Below, piece by piece: positions 40,301-46,239 of a DNA stretch of 64,000 bases. The notes beneath the pieces are model-generated. The model saw only the letters and a list, made by a program, of their open reading frames with translations. It did not search any database and was not told the DNA's origin. The stretch's first letter is position 1; every line of letters starts with the position of its first letter. The stretch comes from Lonicera japonica (lineage: Eukaryota > Streptophyta > Magnoliopsida > Dipsacales > Caprifoliaceae): contig CM038469.1 in the NCBI GenBank assembly GCA_021464415.1, forward strand, positions 65,081,650 to 65,145,649. The letters are read 5' to 3'. A program made the translations under genes and the position numbers.

Positions 40301-43246
40301 GGCCAAGGAACAATACCACTTACTGTCAAGTGCAGCTGATAAACAAAACATTTCTTTTTTACCTAATGGTCGCAGGTTCACATCCTGCTATTCAGACAAT
40401 TAAGAATTTACATCTTAGACTTAGACTACAACCGGGAAGAGATTCTCCCAAGTGTCAACTAGTCACAAATCATGCAATGGTTGCTAACTTCAATTGCTGG
40501 GTATAGAACACCTAGAAAACAGAAAAACGAATCTTCACAAAAACATGAGTTATCTTCCTCTTAACTTGCCTGGGTGAGACTACAGCAGAGTTACTGATTG
40601 GGAAAAAAAATGGCTCCAAATGTCCGTGTACCTAGGTTCATATAAATACTTGGTAGTAATATTGCATGATTTCCATAAACATAATTGGAGAAGGATGTAC
40701 CCTAGCCAGTAGGAAAGACTTCCATCCCCGCCATTCCCACAGGCCCCATTGAAGAGCAAAGCAAATAGGTAAAATATAACGTGAATTTTTTTCCTTTTTT
40801 TAAAGAATTTATTTTTGACATGCAAGACAAAGAGGTGCAAAGGAGAGATCTATAAATTCGAAAAAAAGGTGCAGAGGCTTTGCATTTTCAGAAACCTAAG
40901 AGTGCAAATATCATCTTCTTGGTGATTACTTTTCCATATTGAAAGAAGATATTCCATAAATGCATCAACCAGCCTTAGTGTCACACACAAAATTATCGCC
41001 AGCCAAAAATATTGCAGAAACAATGTACACAATGCCGAAAACACATAACAACCACCTCGGATGGGAACTGATTATGGAGGACCATTAAAATTTAAAACTT
41101 TTCAATTTGTTTAACAACAATATTACTTAACAGGTAAGATGAAACAATAGTGCACAAGTGTCTGCATTGACATTTGACCACAAATAAAATCGACGAACTA
41201 AGAGAGATTATAGGTAACTTATCAAAACAAATAATGAAGTACCATAAGTTTTTTAAAAGAAAAATAAAAGTAATATGAATTCACTTCATACATTTGATAT
41301 TGATAAAATGCCCAACCCGTTTGGCCCGAAGCCTTCTTCGATTTTAGTTGACAAGTCAGCATCCTTCTCCTATTTCAATGTCCAAAATAAACAGAAGAGA
41401 TAAATAAAGAGTCAGTATAACACACAGGAAAGACAGAGTTTATATAACTCAAGTTCAACACCTTAAAATGCATGAAGAACGTGTACAAGTTCAAACTTCA
41501 ATTACAATATCACCTGGGATAATAGTTAAAGGGCGTGTTTGGAGCTTATAATTTGAAGTCTAGAATGTGCATATACATATATATCATATATGCATAGCCG
41601 GCCCAAGGCATAGGCCAGCTAGGCAGTCACCTTGGGCCCCAACCTTTTGAAGATTTAAGGGGCCCCCATTATATATATACATAGTACATGCCACTTGGTC
41701 CAAAATTTCTAATCCAATACTAATATATTAAGGCCAGCTTTATTACAAAAACTCCAACATTTCTTTCTAAAAATGCTTAAACTAGTATTTAATTGGCATC
41801 TAGTTCAAATTAAAAAAAATATTCCAATTCTACAGTGAACATAACTTTGTAATTTAGCAAAGAATATTTAGTAAGTTTTAGAGTGTTTTGTATGTATGTG
41901 GGAAGGGCCTTGCCTTACAAATTCACCTTGGGCACCAAAATCTTCGGGGATGGCCCTAGATTGTATATATGTGCATATATGCAAGCTACAGAATAATGCA
42001 TAACTTGCCAACATAAGGTCGATTCATAAAACAATTTTAGTGTACTTGACATGCATGTAGAATATCGCATCAATCCAATATGAGGTCATAAGGAAGCTTA
42101 AATTGATGAAGTCAAATTCTCCTAATTTTACAAATAACCAAACTTGTTATGAATTTTTTGGGAGAAAACTATCCAATTGTGTAATTCTTCTAAGTTGAAT
42201 AGGCCAGTATTTTTATTTTTTTTTGGCCTCTGAATGCTAAACATTGAATGCTGAAGTCTGAATAAATGTTAATGCTGAAAGATATTGTCAAAAATTGTTT
42301 GATTTTATTTGGCTATGACATTTCACTGTTTCACACTTTTTGTATGATGAATAAACAGAATTAGAGTACCATTAAAATAAAATATCACTAAAACTAAAAT
42401 TAGGCTTAGCGACTAAAATTTAACTTTAATCTAATTCAGCATTAAGAGCCGAGAAACAAACACCAATTCTACTTCTTGAACGAGAAAACATCTATTTAGA
42501 AAAATAAATTACCTATTAATGTAAGTTGAATAGGCCAGTATATATATTTTTTTGGCCTCTGAATGCTAAACATTGGATGCTGAAGTCTAAATAAATGGCT
42601 AATGCTGAAAAGATATTATCAAAAATTGTTTGATTTTATTTGGCTATGACATTTTACTGTTTCACACTTTTTATATGATAAATAAATAGAATGAGAGTAC
42701 CATTAAAATAAAATATCCACCAAAACTAAAATTAGGCTTTAGCAACTAAAATTTAACTTTAATCTAATTCAGCATTAATAGCCGAGAACAAACACCAATT
42801 CTACTTCTTGAAAGAGAAAACATCTATTTAGAAAAATAAATTACCTATTGATGTTGAATGGAAGTTCATCGAGAGGTAGAATTGATGTTTGTTTTCTCAC
42901 CTCTTAATGAAATTTTATTTAACTAATACCTTATTCTTTTCCATGATTACCATTTTGATATATATGGTAAAATTGTAAAATATTATCCATTTAGCATTCA
43001 AAGCCAAATAAAATCAAACTTTGTCAAATCCTCCATTCTACATTAAGCATTCAGATTTCAGCGTTCCATTTAAAGTTCCGCGTTAACTATTCAGAGGTCA
43101 GCATTCAGTGTTAGATAATGAGAGGATTAAAAAAAAAGCAATTTTCAAAGAAAAAGTAAAAGAAACTATAAGCTTACTTTGAGATCTGTATAAGGAATTG
43201 TGACTGTTTGGAGAGTAGGAGGGGGAGTTTCAGAGGATAAATTCAT
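4238..43246 (-). CDS. 2-oxoglutarate/Fe(II)-dependent oxygenase, 15 exons, complete gene
   Basis: Exons in transcript order: 43246-43178, 41369-41292, 40055-40006, 39888-39835, 39557-39505, 33554-33482, 33373-33312, 17384-17316, 16956-16851, 12733-12666, 10652-10552, 10221-10126, 6352-6285, 4966-4921, 4318-4238. Every junction is GT-AG and the phases agree, giving 1,074 nt (357 residues plus TAA) with no internal stop. The C-terminal double-stranded beta-helix has the Fe(II) ligands in WHMDHG (H220, D222) and ATPHCVR (H290), and the 2OG-binding arginine in ERSTF (R305). The 68-residue gap between D222 and H290 fits the family. Members couple 2-oxoglutarate decarboxylation to substrate oxidation; the substrate here is unknown. 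The protein resembles an uncharacterised conserved plant branch (motifs [42 protein letters not shown]) rather than a named hormone or flavonoid enzyme. No signal peptide or membrane segment is seen. Introns range from 108 bp to 15.9 kb and carry most of the transposons in the window. Confidence 0.93.
4921..4966 (-). CDS. 2OG oxygenase exon 14 (residues 316-331)
   Basis: The acceptor is ...atttcacag and the donor GTTTGT. At 46 nt it is the shortest exon. It encodes [15 protein letters not shown]. The split Trp316 codon (TG|G) joins exon 13. Confidence 0.9.
5410..5607. mobile_element. Stowaway-like MITE in intron 13
   Basis: A 198-bp element with terminal inverted repeats (ctcccaccgtatcaaattga at the left; the right end reads ctccctccatctcaaattga on the complement). 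It is flanked by TA dinucleotides at 5408-5409 and 5608-5609. The ends match the Tc1/mariner-type Stowaway consensus CTCCCTCCGTCC. Confidence 0.85.
6285..6352 (-). CDS. 2OG oxygenase exon 13 with the 2OG-binding Arg (residues 294-316)
   Basis: The acceptor is ...cctattag and the donor GTACTTTT. It encodes [18 protein letters not shown] then MQPD, ending in the split Trp316 codon. R305 in ERSTF corresponds to the Arg that pairs with the 2OG carboxylate. Intron 12 upstream (6353-10125) is rich in transposons. Confidence 0.92.
6625..7129. mobile_element. Stowaway-like MITE interrupted by a TRIM element
   Basis: The left end (ttccctctgtcttgaatagt after TA at 6623-6624) and right end (complement ctccctaattctcaatttag, before TA at 7130-7131) form inverted repeats of the Stowaway kind. 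Without the TRIM (6730-7013) the element would be about 220 bp, close to the 198-bp copy at 5410. Confidence 0.7.
6730..7013 (-). mobile_element. TRIM (terminal-repeat retrotransposon in miniature)
   Basis: The right LTR (6940-7013, 74 bp, TG...CA on both strands) is followed on the minus strand by tggtatcagagc, the usual initiator tRNA-Met primer-binding site. The left LTR (6730-6789) is shortened and diverged, and is preceded on the minus strand by a purine tract (gtgagggagga). The interior is only 150 bp and non-coding. Flanking 5-mers match imperfectly (gttag/gttat). A related LTR stands alone at 39193. Confidence 0.75.
7149..7300 (+). mobile_element. tRNA-derived SINE with 11-bp target-site duplication
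   Basis: An A-box-like stretch (gtcctagtggtagg, 7171-7184), a B-box-like ggttccactc near 7209 and a terminal A11 run. The 11-bp direct repeat aaaggagtgaa flanks it (7138-7148 and 7301-7311). It contains a G13 run (7229-7241) likely to cause polymerase slippage. It lies in intron 12. Confidence 0.75.
7994..8513. mobile_element. non-autonomous TIR element (hAT-like) in intron 12
   Basis: Terminal inverted repeats: tctaaaaatcg at the left and cgatttttaga at the right. Diverged subterminal inverted repeats extend inward ('ggagactag', 'gggattaat'). The 520-bp interior is AT-rich and non-coding. The flanks (ctcattgt and ccattgcc) suggest a decayed 8-bp duplication. Confidence 0.5.
9143..9895 (-). 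pseudogene. 5'-truncated LINE fragment (zf-RVT C-terminal end) in intron 12
   Basis: On the minus strand a broken frame reads [16 protein letters not shown], then [20 protein letters not shown]. This is the zinc-binding RT C-terminal domain found at the end of plant L1-type LINE ORF2. It is followed by an untranslated tail and a poly(A) tract (T11 on the + strand, 9143-9153). The copy retains only the last ~750 bp, as expected of incomplete target-primed reverse transcription. The plus-strand ORF over 9400-9888 is an antisense shadow. Confidence 0.8.
10126..10221 (-). CDS. 2OG oxygenase exon 12 with the distal His (residues 262-293)
   Basis: The acceptor is ...ttgcattag and the donor GTACTT. 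It encodes [20 protein letters not shown], then [13 protein letters not shown]290 is the third iron ligand. Exactly 32 codons, phase 0 at both ends. Confidence 0.93.
10552..10652 (-). CDS. 2OG oxygenase exon 11 (residues 228-261)
   Basis: The acceptor is ...acatgtag and the donor GTATAC. It encodes [20 protein letters not shown], then [13 protein letters not shown]. Gly228 is split with exon 10. This is the central part of the double-stranded beta-helix. Confidence 0.92.
11260..11573. mobile_element. long foldback (hairpin) element in intron 10
   Basis: Two inverted arms of about 137 bp (11260-11396 and 11437-11573) are near-complementary over their whole length around a 40-bp loop. The outer ends read aaatggccactaaactttgg and its complement. 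There is no coding capacity; it is MITE-like. The intronic transcript could fold into a long hairpin. Confidence 0.85.
12666..12733 (-). CDS. 2OG oxygenase exon 10 with the HxD iron ligands (residues 205-228)
   Basis: The acceptor is ...ccttttgcag and the donor GTGAGC. It encodes the stretch ending [16 protein letters not shown]220 and D222 are the facial-triad His and Asp. The middle residue is Met, where many plant 2OG oxygenases have Thr. Confidence 0.92.
13283..16464 (+). mobile_element. full-length RTE-clade non-LTR retrotransposon
   Basis: The 3,182-bp element is bounded by an 18-bp perfect target-site duplication, ggtgaaaaggctggtgaa (13265-13282 and 16465-16482). It has a short 5' UTR, one intact ORF and a (TTG)8 microsatellite 3' end (16442-16464) instead of poly(A), the typical ending of plant RTE elements. 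It sits in intron 9 of the oxygenase gene, antisense to it. The perfect duplication and unbroken ORF indicate a recent insertion. Confidence 0.95.
13391..16429 (+). CDS. RTE retrotransposon ORF: apurinic-type endonuclease plus reverse transcriptase, intact
   Basis: This 1,012-residue protein drives target-primed reverse transcription of its own RNA. Residues ~64-302 are an EEP endonuclease with all expected catalytic positions: WN (68-69), LQETKW (94-99), SAYAPQ, GGDLNGH (200-206), QIDFF and TTQHR (H296). Residues ~525-800 are the [16 protein letters not shown], motif [11 protein letters not shown] (D667), motif [14 protein letters not shown] and motif C FADD (D758, D759). The C-terminal part (~800-1012) has the RTE tail including GRGRPRK. 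The ATG at 13391 gives the longest frame; an earlier overlapping short frame (13245-13448) begins outside the element. No stop or frameshift is seen, so the copy may be competent. Confidence 0.93.
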   Translation: MDKRYKSVNARSLPRSNALDRPSPVTNEQGPLHRRLGVVKNKQGFPHLCERVRVKKLVHDRRIRFGTWNIGTLTGKSMEIVDTMIRRRINFMCLQETKWVGAKAKELDTSGFKLWYTGKVKSRNGVGIIVDKWWKKDIVDVKRVGDRILALKFVVEQDTFNVISAYAPQVGCEEHLKIKFWEDLEGLIQDIPLREKIFLGGDLNGHVGSSSENYRGVHGGYGIGVVNTEGKSILDFSSAYDLMVANTCFKKREEHLITYKSGAACSQIDFFLFRKGDRKSCMDCKVIPGESLTTQHRVLVMDIRVKGKVKRRGQGKVSRIRWWHLKGEKQRIFQHKVLEGGFWEANGSANDMWDKAAEGIRKIAKETLGESRGCGPRDKESWWWDDSVQDKVKVKRKCFKAWSLCKNAENWESYKEAKKETKKAVSESRTKAFDGLYQSLGTKAGEKAIYRLAKGRERKTKDLDQVRCIKDEEGNVLVKEQDIQERWKNYFHKLFNEGYEILACGDELNMREDDQNFTFYRRIQEKEVKEALIRMDSGKAVGPDSIPIEVWKGLGDKGIGWLTRFFNKILRSKKMPEEWRRSTLIPIYKNKGDIQNCANYRGIKLMSHTMKLWERVIERRLRKETSILDNQFGFMPGRSTMEAIYLLRRLMEQYRRDQKDLHMVFIDLEKAYDRVPREILWKALEKKGVRIAYIRVIKDMYEGAMTSVRTHSGSTEDFPITIGLHQGSALSPYLFTLVLDVLTEHIQEPAPRCMLFADDIVLVGESREELNGKVETWRQNLEAHGFRLSRSKTEYMECKFNKRRSTTNLEVKVGDNVIPQVTRFKYLGSIIQEDGEIEGDVNHRIQAGWLKWRKASGVLCDKKVPLKLKGKFYRTAVRPAMLYGTECWAVKSQHENKLSVAEMRMLRWMSGKTRKDKIRNVTIREGVGVAPITEKMVESRLRWFGHVWRRPADAMVRRVDHMEGSLVVRGRGRPRKTIGETIKKDLEANGFTRDMIHDRPLWRRLIHVADPT
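16851..16956 (-). CDS. 2OG oxygenase exon 9 (residues 170-205)
   Basis: The acceptor is ...cttaatag and the donor GTAATTTC. This is the largest exon (106 nt). It encodes [17 protein letters not shown], then [17 protein letters not shown], ending in the split Ser205 codon. Intron 8 is 359 bp; intron 9 carries the RTE element. Confidence 0.92.
17316..17384 (-). CDS. 2OG oxygenase exon 8 (residues 147-170)
   Basis: The acceptor is ...ggcctgtag and the donor GTAAATC. It encodes [20 protein letters not shown] then LY, with split Ala147 and Val170 codons. It sits on the far side of the 15.9-kb LINE-filled intron 7, yet the frame continues exactly. Confidence 0.92.
17769..17784. repeat. target-site duplication, left copy, of the LINE mosaic
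   Basis: aacaagcactaattag is repeated exactly at 32955-32970. The right copy lies directly after the poly(A) of the plus-strand LINE. The leading 'aa' may belong to the poly(A), leaving at least 14 bp. Confidence 0.85.
17785..18165 (+). pseudogene. LINE ORF1 N-terminal part (plus-strand backbone)
   Basis: An uninterrupted frame with ...[27 protein letters not shown] and [15 protein letters not shown]. This resembles the N-terminal region of ORF1 proteins of plant L1-type LINEs. The frame runs into the inverted LINE near 18165 and stops. The ATG at 17753 lies in host DNA before the insertion and is in frame only by chance. Confidence 0.65.
18170..21560 (-). pseudogene. nested LINE ORF2 (endonuclease, RT, zf-RVT), broken
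   Basis: Read on the minus strand: an EEP endonuclease (21555-20880; [35 protein letters not shown]), a linker, then RT (20277-19420; [31 protein letters not shown] in place of the usual FADD). The RT C-terminal part follows (19274-18644) and then zf-RVT (18397-18170; [20 protein letters not shown]). Several frameshifts and stops separate the pieces. The 3' end, with the rest of zf-RVT, the UTR and poly(A), is missing at ~18170, which is unusual for LINEs since they normally lose the 5' end. Confidence 0.85.
21561..21726 (-). pseudogene. nested LINE ORF1/ORF2 junction, left of the gypsy element
   Basis: This is the stretch between the endonuclease start (the frame reads MKFLSWNV in the homologous place) and the gypsy insertion point. 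It matches in layout the same interval of the plus copy (29020-29200). Confidence 0.55.
21727..22171 (-). repeat. gypsy 3' LTR (445 bp)
   Basis: TG...CA ends on the minus strand (tgcaatcagtaa ... gtctacttca). It is about 95% identical to 26639-27100, less a 17-bp internal duplication found only in the other copy. Confidence 0.9.
22303..24960 (-). pseudogene. gypsy pol: reverse transcriptase, RNase H, integrase (broken)
   Basis: RT (24658-24074) has [18 protein letters not shown] entry, [16 protein letters not shown] (motif A), [13 protein letters not shown] (motif B) and YFDDILIYS (motif C). The RNase H region (24071-23400) is interrupted. Integrase (23400-22303) has the CX2C half of the HHCC finger (CQTCL) and D,D,E positions in [17 protein letters not shown] and GQTEVIN. 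The frame ends soon after [14 protein letters not shown], only 130 bp from the LTR, so the integrase C-terminal extension (any chromodomain) is missing. Confidence 0.88.
25016..26653 (-). pseudogene. gypsy gag and protease (broken)
   Basis: The gag start (26653-26360) is Gln-rich with a coiled-coil-like stretch ([18 protein letters not shown]). Mid-gag is fragmented. A zinc knuckle at about 25540-25500 reads [13 protein letters not shown], with the family's His replaced. The protease (25477-25016) has the active-site segment [13 protein letters not shown], a D-G-G variant common in plant gypsy elements, and a typical [17 protein letters not shown] end. Confidence 0.8.
26639..27100 (-). repeat. 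gypsy 5' LTR (462 bp)
   Basis: Partner of 21727-22171. It carries a tandem copy of acaattttcaatacag (around 27025-27055) that accounts for the length difference. Confidence 0.9.
27101..28405 (-). pseudogene. nested LINE ORF1 C-terminal half, right of the gypsy element
   Basis: Broken minus-strand frames (28339-28142, 27933-27541, 27628-27101) with acidic, Ser/Asn-rich sequence, ending [16 protein letters not shown]. The plus LINE has an equivalent ORF1 end at 28960-29020 ('[14 protein letters not shown]'). The gypsy element interrupts this copy directly after that point. Confidence 0.6.
28422..29020 (+). pseudogene. LINE ORF1 C-terminal part (plus-strand backbone)
   Basis: Two overlapping frames (28422-28631 and 28622-29020) shifted by a frameshift near 28625. 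Asp/Glu/Ser-rich, ending in [13 protein letters not shown]. It directly follows the nested LINE and is the continuation of 17785-18165. Confidence 0.55.
29189..32760 (+). pseudogene. LINE ORF2: endonuclease, reverse transcriptase, zf-RVT (plus-strand backbone, broken)
   Basis: The endonuclease (29189-29870) starts [13 protein letters not shown] and shows [21 protein letters not shown] and [12 protein letters not shown] (30384-31300) has [10 protein letters not shown], the motif A region [13 protein letters not shown], motif [14 protein letters not shown], and FADDTIFF spanning a frameshift near 31200. The thumb/connection (31474-32100) and zf-RVT (32280-32625; [20 protein letters not shown]) follow. 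At least eight stops or frameshifts; not functional. The 3' UTR runs to poly(A) at 32948-32956. Confidence 0.87.
32955..32970. repeat. target-site duplication, right copy, of the LINE mosaic
   Basis: Exact match to 17769-17784, 15.2 kb away. It defines everything between as one LINE insertion plus later nested material. Confidence 0.85.
33312..33373 (-). CDS. 2OG oxygenase exon 7 (residues 126-147)
   Basis: The acceptor is ...tgtgtag and the donor GTAGGC. It encodes [20 protein letters not shown] with split codons at both ends. Intron 6 is 108 bp; intron 7 that follows is the largest in the gene (17385-33311). Confidence 0.92.
33482..33554 (-). CDS. 2OG oxygenase exon 6 (residues 102-126)
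   Basis: The acceptor is ...ctcatgcag and the donor GTAAAA. It encodes [20 protein letters not shown] then LIE, with split Asp and Arg codons at the ends. It lies 93 bp from the copia 5' LTR, so the retrotransposon landed close to a splice acceptor without destroying it. Confidence 0.92.
33647..33798 (+). repeat. copia 5' LTR (152 bp)
   Basis: The first base appears mutated (AG for TG) relative to the 3' copy. It ends ...ataattctcgca. It contains AT-rich promoter-like sequence. Confidence 0.9.
34060..37310 (+). pseudogene. copia pol: protease, integrase, reverse transcriptase, RNase H (broken)
   Basis: Around 34115-34160 the protease active-site segment is lost: the triad position reads YSS just before NHMSGN. 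The GAG-pre-integrase finger ([13 protein letters not shown]...CESC, 34515-34606) and integrase core ([32 protein letters not shown]) are recognisable. RT follows at 35800-36375 ([40 protein letters not shown]). RNase H at 36537-37300 ([38 protein letters not shown]) is the longest clean frame. Stops fall at about 34605, 34780 and 36376, with frameshifts near 35150 and 35940. Confidence 0.88.
37305..37456 (+). repeat. copia 3' LTR (152 bp)
   Basis: Begins tgttgagatttg and ends ataattctcaca. About 95% identical to the 5' LTR. Confidence 0.9.
37817..38830 (-). pseudogene. 5'-truncated LINE fragment in intron 5
   Basis: The plus strand shows a T12 run (37817-37828), the complement of a poly(A) tail. 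Upstream on the minus strand is a long 3' UTR, then a decayed coding stretch with [18 protein letters not shown] (around 38330-38280), typical of the LINE zf-RVT end. The 5' boundary near 38830 is approximate. No target duplication was identified. Confidence 0.65.
39193..39263. mobile_element. solo LTR related to the TRIM at 6730
   Basis: A 71-bp sequence with TG...CA ends that shares 'ggtggtgggccaac', 'tatatcatgct' and overall layout with the right LTR of the TRIM (6940-7013). It is flanked by agtg on both sides (39189-39192, 39264-39267). No internal region is present, which suggests LTR-LTR recombination. Confidence 0.65.
39264..39504. other. remainder of intron 5
   Basis: AT-rich, no recognisable element. 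It ends at the donor of exon 5 on the minus strand. Confidence 0.4.
39505..39557 (-). CDS. 2OG oxygenase exon 5 (residues 84-102)
   Basis: The acceptor is ...ccttag and the donor GTACGAC. It encodes [17 protein letters not shown], a strongly conserved-looking stretch; the last base is the first of the Asp102 codon. It is followed by the 5.95-kb intron 5, which holds a copia element, a LINE fragment and a solo LTR. Confidence 0.92.
39835..39888 (-). CDS. 2OG oxygenase exon 4 (residues 66-84)
   Basis: The acceptor is ...cttgaccag and the donor GTAAATAC. It encodes [17 protein letters not shown] with split Arg codons at both ends. The upstream reading frame stays open for some distance, but the acceptor choice is fixed by phase with exon 3. 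Intron 4 is 277 bp. Confidence 0.9.
40006..40055 (-). CDS. 2OG oxygenase exon 3 (residues 50-66)
   Basis: The acceptor is ...ttatag and the donor GTATAAG. It encodes [16 protein letters not shown] plus two bases (AG) of the split Arg66 codon. Intron 3 is only 117 bp. Confidence 0.9.
40056..41291. other. intron 2, no element recognised
   Basis: AT-rich intron sequence. The minus ORFs at 40580-40840 and 40850-41044 have no family features and sit inside the intron. Confidence 0.5.
41292..41369 (-). CDS. 2OG oxygenase exon 2 (residues 24-49)
   Basis: The acceptor is ...aatag and the donor GTATGA. It encodes [20 protein letters not shown] and continues ILSISN. The segment corresponds to the conserved N-terminal 'GP.G.G.L.I' part of the family. 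Exactly 26 codons, phase 0 at both ends. Intron 2 (40056-41291) shows nothing recognisable. Confidence 0.9.
41595..41958. mobile_element. hAT-like MITE candidate in intron 1
   Basis: The left end tagccggcccaaggcatagg and the right end ...ggggatggccctag form a short imperfect inverted repeat (agccggccc / tagggccat). The subterminal sequences 'cttgggcccc' and 'cttgggcacc' also recur. Target duplication unclear. Confidence 0.4.
42192..42854. repeat. 331-bp tandem duplication in intron 1
   Basis: Units 42192-42522 and 42523-42854 are about 93% identical by eye along their full length (both begin aagttgaataggccagta). The unit carries the motif family 'ctgaatgctaaacattgaatgctgaagtc'. Confidence 0.88.
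42855..43118. repeat. inverted, diverged half-copy of the duplicated unit
   Basis: From 42868 to 43118 the sequence reads as a diverged reverse complement of the unit above (e.g. 'caaataaaatcaaac', 'gcattcagatttcagc', 'gaggtcagcattcagtg'). The whole 42192-43118 region therefore looks like a foldback/MITE whose left arm was later duplicated. Confidence 0.6.
43178..43246 (-). CDS. 2OG oxygenase exon 1 (residues 1-23)
   Basis: It starts at the ATG of [13 protein letters not shown] and ends in phase 0 (YTDLK) at donor GTAAGC. This is the first ATG compatible with the exon-2 frame. The sequence just upstream is relatively GC-rich, as expected of a 5' UTR. Intron 1 (41370-43177) contains foldback and hAT-like MITE sequence. 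Confidence 0.88.
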
Positions 43247-43450
43247 TTTCTGATGCGAAATTCGGCGGGAAAAACACCGATCGTACGGCGAAGACGAGGG
43301 CAATCGTGCGGGAGTGTGAGTTATGCGGAATACTCAATAGATTGCAAGTAGTCATCAGTATTCGATTCTTTGTTTTTTCCACGCATCATTATTCTATTCT
43401 ACTTCTAATAACGCAAAATACAAAAATGAAAATACAAAGAGCAGCGTATA
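43247..43450 (-). promoter_or_regulatory. presumed 5' UTR and core promoter of the 2OG oxygenase gene
   Basis: About 80 bp upstream of the ATG are GC-richer than the surroundings and lack upstream ATGs in the last 60 bp, as expected of a leader. A weak TATA-like stretch (aaaatata) lies near 43430. The transcription start is not determined. Confidence 0.35.
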
Positions 43451-43559
43451 TTTTGGACTCTTGGGTGATTGCGTAAGATGACTAAATTAATTAATAACCC
43501 CTTTTCAGTTTGGACTATAATATACTGGCCATAAAATGATTTTACGGCCGTCAAAATTT

Positions 43560-43615
43560 AACTTAAAAAGTTTTTAATTGATCTTAGAATTGAATCTAGG
43601 ATGATAACCGCCGGG
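43560..43615 (-). repeat. SINE head remnant
   Basis: On the minus strand 'ttggcccggcggttatc' resembles a pol III A box and 'agattcaattct' a weak B box. Too decayed to set boundaries. Confidence 0.3.
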
Positions 43616-43619
43616 CCAA

Positions 43620-44151
43620 GTCTGATGGTTACCCGGTTTATTATTCATATTTAGACATTTGACAATCATTTATTTAAGAATTTAGCATTTTGGAGAAAAA
43701 AAATTGTTAATTGATCGGTCAAACTATAAACTATTTGTTTTTCTCAACAATCAATCATAGTTATGATTAAATTTTGGTGTATTTATGTGAAATATTATAG
43801 TTAATTCAATGTTTTATTATGATATTTTGTGTTTAAAAAGTGCACATTCGAAAAATTTAAATGAGAAATTCTAAATATTAAAATAAAGACACATTCAAAA
43901 TTATTTTTATCTCATTTAAAATTTTGTCAAAATACATCACCCTCAAGTATAAACACTAGGCTTTCTTGCATTATAAAAATGAAATGAATTCCTTAGTTTT
44001 AAAATCAGATACATAAATTAATTTAAATTATTATATTTACAACTATTCAACTTTTATAAATAAATAATTTGAAATTTGAAAAAGAAATTGGATTGGGATT
44101 AACTTGGCCCATTAGGAATGGGCCACAAACCATTGCACAGCCAGTGGGAAA
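43620..44151. other. AT-rich upstream region, nothing recognised
   Basis: No exon, RNA gene or transposon terminus seen. Confidence 0.4.
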
Positions 44152-44152
44152 A

Positions 44153-44190
<38 letters not shown>

Positions 44191-44203
44191 TAACAATAAT
44201 AAT
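44152..44203. repeat. (AAT)n microsatellite
   Basis: About 17 trinucleotide units, with two AAC interruptions towards the right end. Confidence 0.95.
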
Positions 44204-44274
44204 AGTTAAAATTGAGCACGCGCGGCTCGTGTGACACACTTTAAGCTCTTAAATTACTTGACATCTTGCATTAA

Positions 44275-44595
44275 GATCTTGTTTGGTTCACGGAAGAGAA
44301 ATCAATTTTTTTGTTTTTTCCATGGAGGTGGGAAACTAAAATTTCTGTCAAATTTTATTTTTGTGTTTGGTAAAGCATGCAAAGTTTTTAGGTAGAAGTG
44401 TTGTTGTTCAAAAGTTTTGTAATAAATGCTAAGAAATCACAAGAAAAAATCAATCCCATGAGTTTTGAGATGAATGATTTTACCTCCTACTTTTCCCTCC
44501 GTTGAAAAAGTATTTTTAGAATTTGTGTTTACCAAACAATTGAAAAGAAAGACTTTCTTTTCATGAGTGGTCAAATCCGTAAACCAAACGAGACC
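44275..44595. mobile_element. Tourist-like (PIF/Harbinger) MITE upstream of the host gene
   Basis: A 321-bp element with terminal inverted repeats gatcttgtttggttcacgga and, on the complement of the right end, ggtctcgtttggtttacgga (17 of 20 match). It is flanked by the 3-bp TAA target duplication (44272-44274, 44596-44598). It lies about 1 kb upstream of the oxygenase ATG. Confidence 0.8.
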
Positions 44596-44599
44596 TAAT

Positions 44600-45470
44600 A
44601 ACAATGTGATCCCCATTCCTTATTTAAGCAAATACATAACTTCTTTGATCCTTATGCAGCTTCAAGGGATCCGAGTTTTTCCATTCCCCTTTTTCAAGGA
44701 AAAACTAATGTATGGAGCTTTATAATAAAAATGTTGTTATCGTTCTTTTCCACGTCAACTCCTCCAATTGACGTATTGGACTCATACAGGGCCCCTAAAA
44801 AATAAGGTGCTTATTTAGGGAGAGCTTCAATGGTAGTTAATCAATATGCATTTTAACAAAAAGTAAGGAAGGGGGAGAAAAATAAAGAACTGCGGTCTTC
44901 ACTCTTTAGTCTCAAAAAAGAAGAGTTCAACAGAGTACCACATACAATCTTGACTACTTATAACTTAATTTTTCATTCAGCGAGCAACTTGCATAGATTC
45001 TTGTGTGTTGTGATTGCAATTTTGGCATGTGTAAGGATTTGGAGAGCTCCTTCAAGTAGCTCCGATAGATAATGATTCATCACACTCGTAATAACTCATT
45101 TGGTTTAGGTTTTAAATCATTTTTAGAATGCTGCATTTTATTCTAGAAGGATTTTCCGATATTTGGTTCGAGTTTTGGCCTAGAAATGTATTATTTTAGA
45201 AATATAATATTCATTCAAATTTCTTCCTCTTAAATGGATGGGAATAGAGGATTACTATTGGTATTCCCTTTTAGATTTTCTTTTAAAATTACCCCTTAAG
45301 ATTAAAATATCTCTCCTACTTACCAAGACAATTTTTTTTCATTTATATTTTTTTAAAAAGAAAAAAAAATGTTATTAAACTTTTTTTTTCTTTTCATTAT
45401 TAAATATATATAACGACTTTTCACAATTTTTAACAATAAAAACAAATTTTACCTTTGTAAAATTGTTAGG
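44600..45470. other. AT-rich intergenic DNA, nothing recognised
   Basis: Only homopolymer-rich and AT-rich sequence is seen. Confidence 0.4.
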
Positions 45471-45689
45471 ACCAAGGGCAGACCCAAGATTTTTGTACGG
45501 GTGGGCTGATCTAAAGGTATACTAGTCAATTTTAAATGAACGGGTTTAAACTTAGAAACTAACTAAAATTTTATCATCACAAGTATAAAATTTTACGAGT
45601 ATTCCATTACTAAATTATTTATTTGCCATTGTTTTGTCACTCGTAAGATAATTTTTTTTTTGAGTATTATGCTCACTTCACTAAAATGC

Positions 45690-45835
45690 TTTTTCATTTT
45701 TTTTTTCTTTTTTTGTAAAATGAGATAAGGAAAAGAGTCAAGAAAAAATGTAAGAGCTAAAAGAGGGGATAAGATAGTTGAATCCACGACCACTTACTAT
45801 TATAAGGAGGTAACTTACCACTTGAACTACAAACC
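45690..45835 (-). mobile_element. tRNA-derived SINE candidate
   Basis: On the minus strand an A box (tagttcaagtggtaag, ~45835-45815), a B-box-like tggattcaact (~45785) and an A-rich tail (T-rich on the plus strand, 45690-45715) follow in the right order and spacing. No target duplication identified. Confidence 0.5.
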
Positions 45836-46024
45836 AATTACATATGCTAAATATGATTTCCATCCCAATCAATAGTCCAACAATAACATCATTAAAATCA
45901 GGAAGAGTACATAAACAATTAAAGTTATATTATATATAATAATAGATTAACATATTAACAGTGAACAAATATGTACATATATAATATTATAAAATAACAG
46001 TGAACAAATGTATACACACATACG

Positions 46025-46043
46025 TATATATATATATATATAT
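46025..46043. repeat. (TA)n microsatellite
   Basis: Nine TA units with further imperfect TA/TG repeats around it. Confidence 0.9.
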
Positions 46044-46239
46044 GTCTGTATACACATATATGTATTGAATTGGATTGGGTGAAAGAGATTACGAAGTGAG
46101 TTGGGACGAATTAAGGTATTATAAATAAACTTGTATAGTGGGTTGGGTTGGGCTAGTATTTTAAATATTGCTACTACTCTAAGAAAAAAAAAATTGGGGG
46201 TGGGTTTCAGCCCAACTGAGTTCCCTCCCTACGCCTTTT

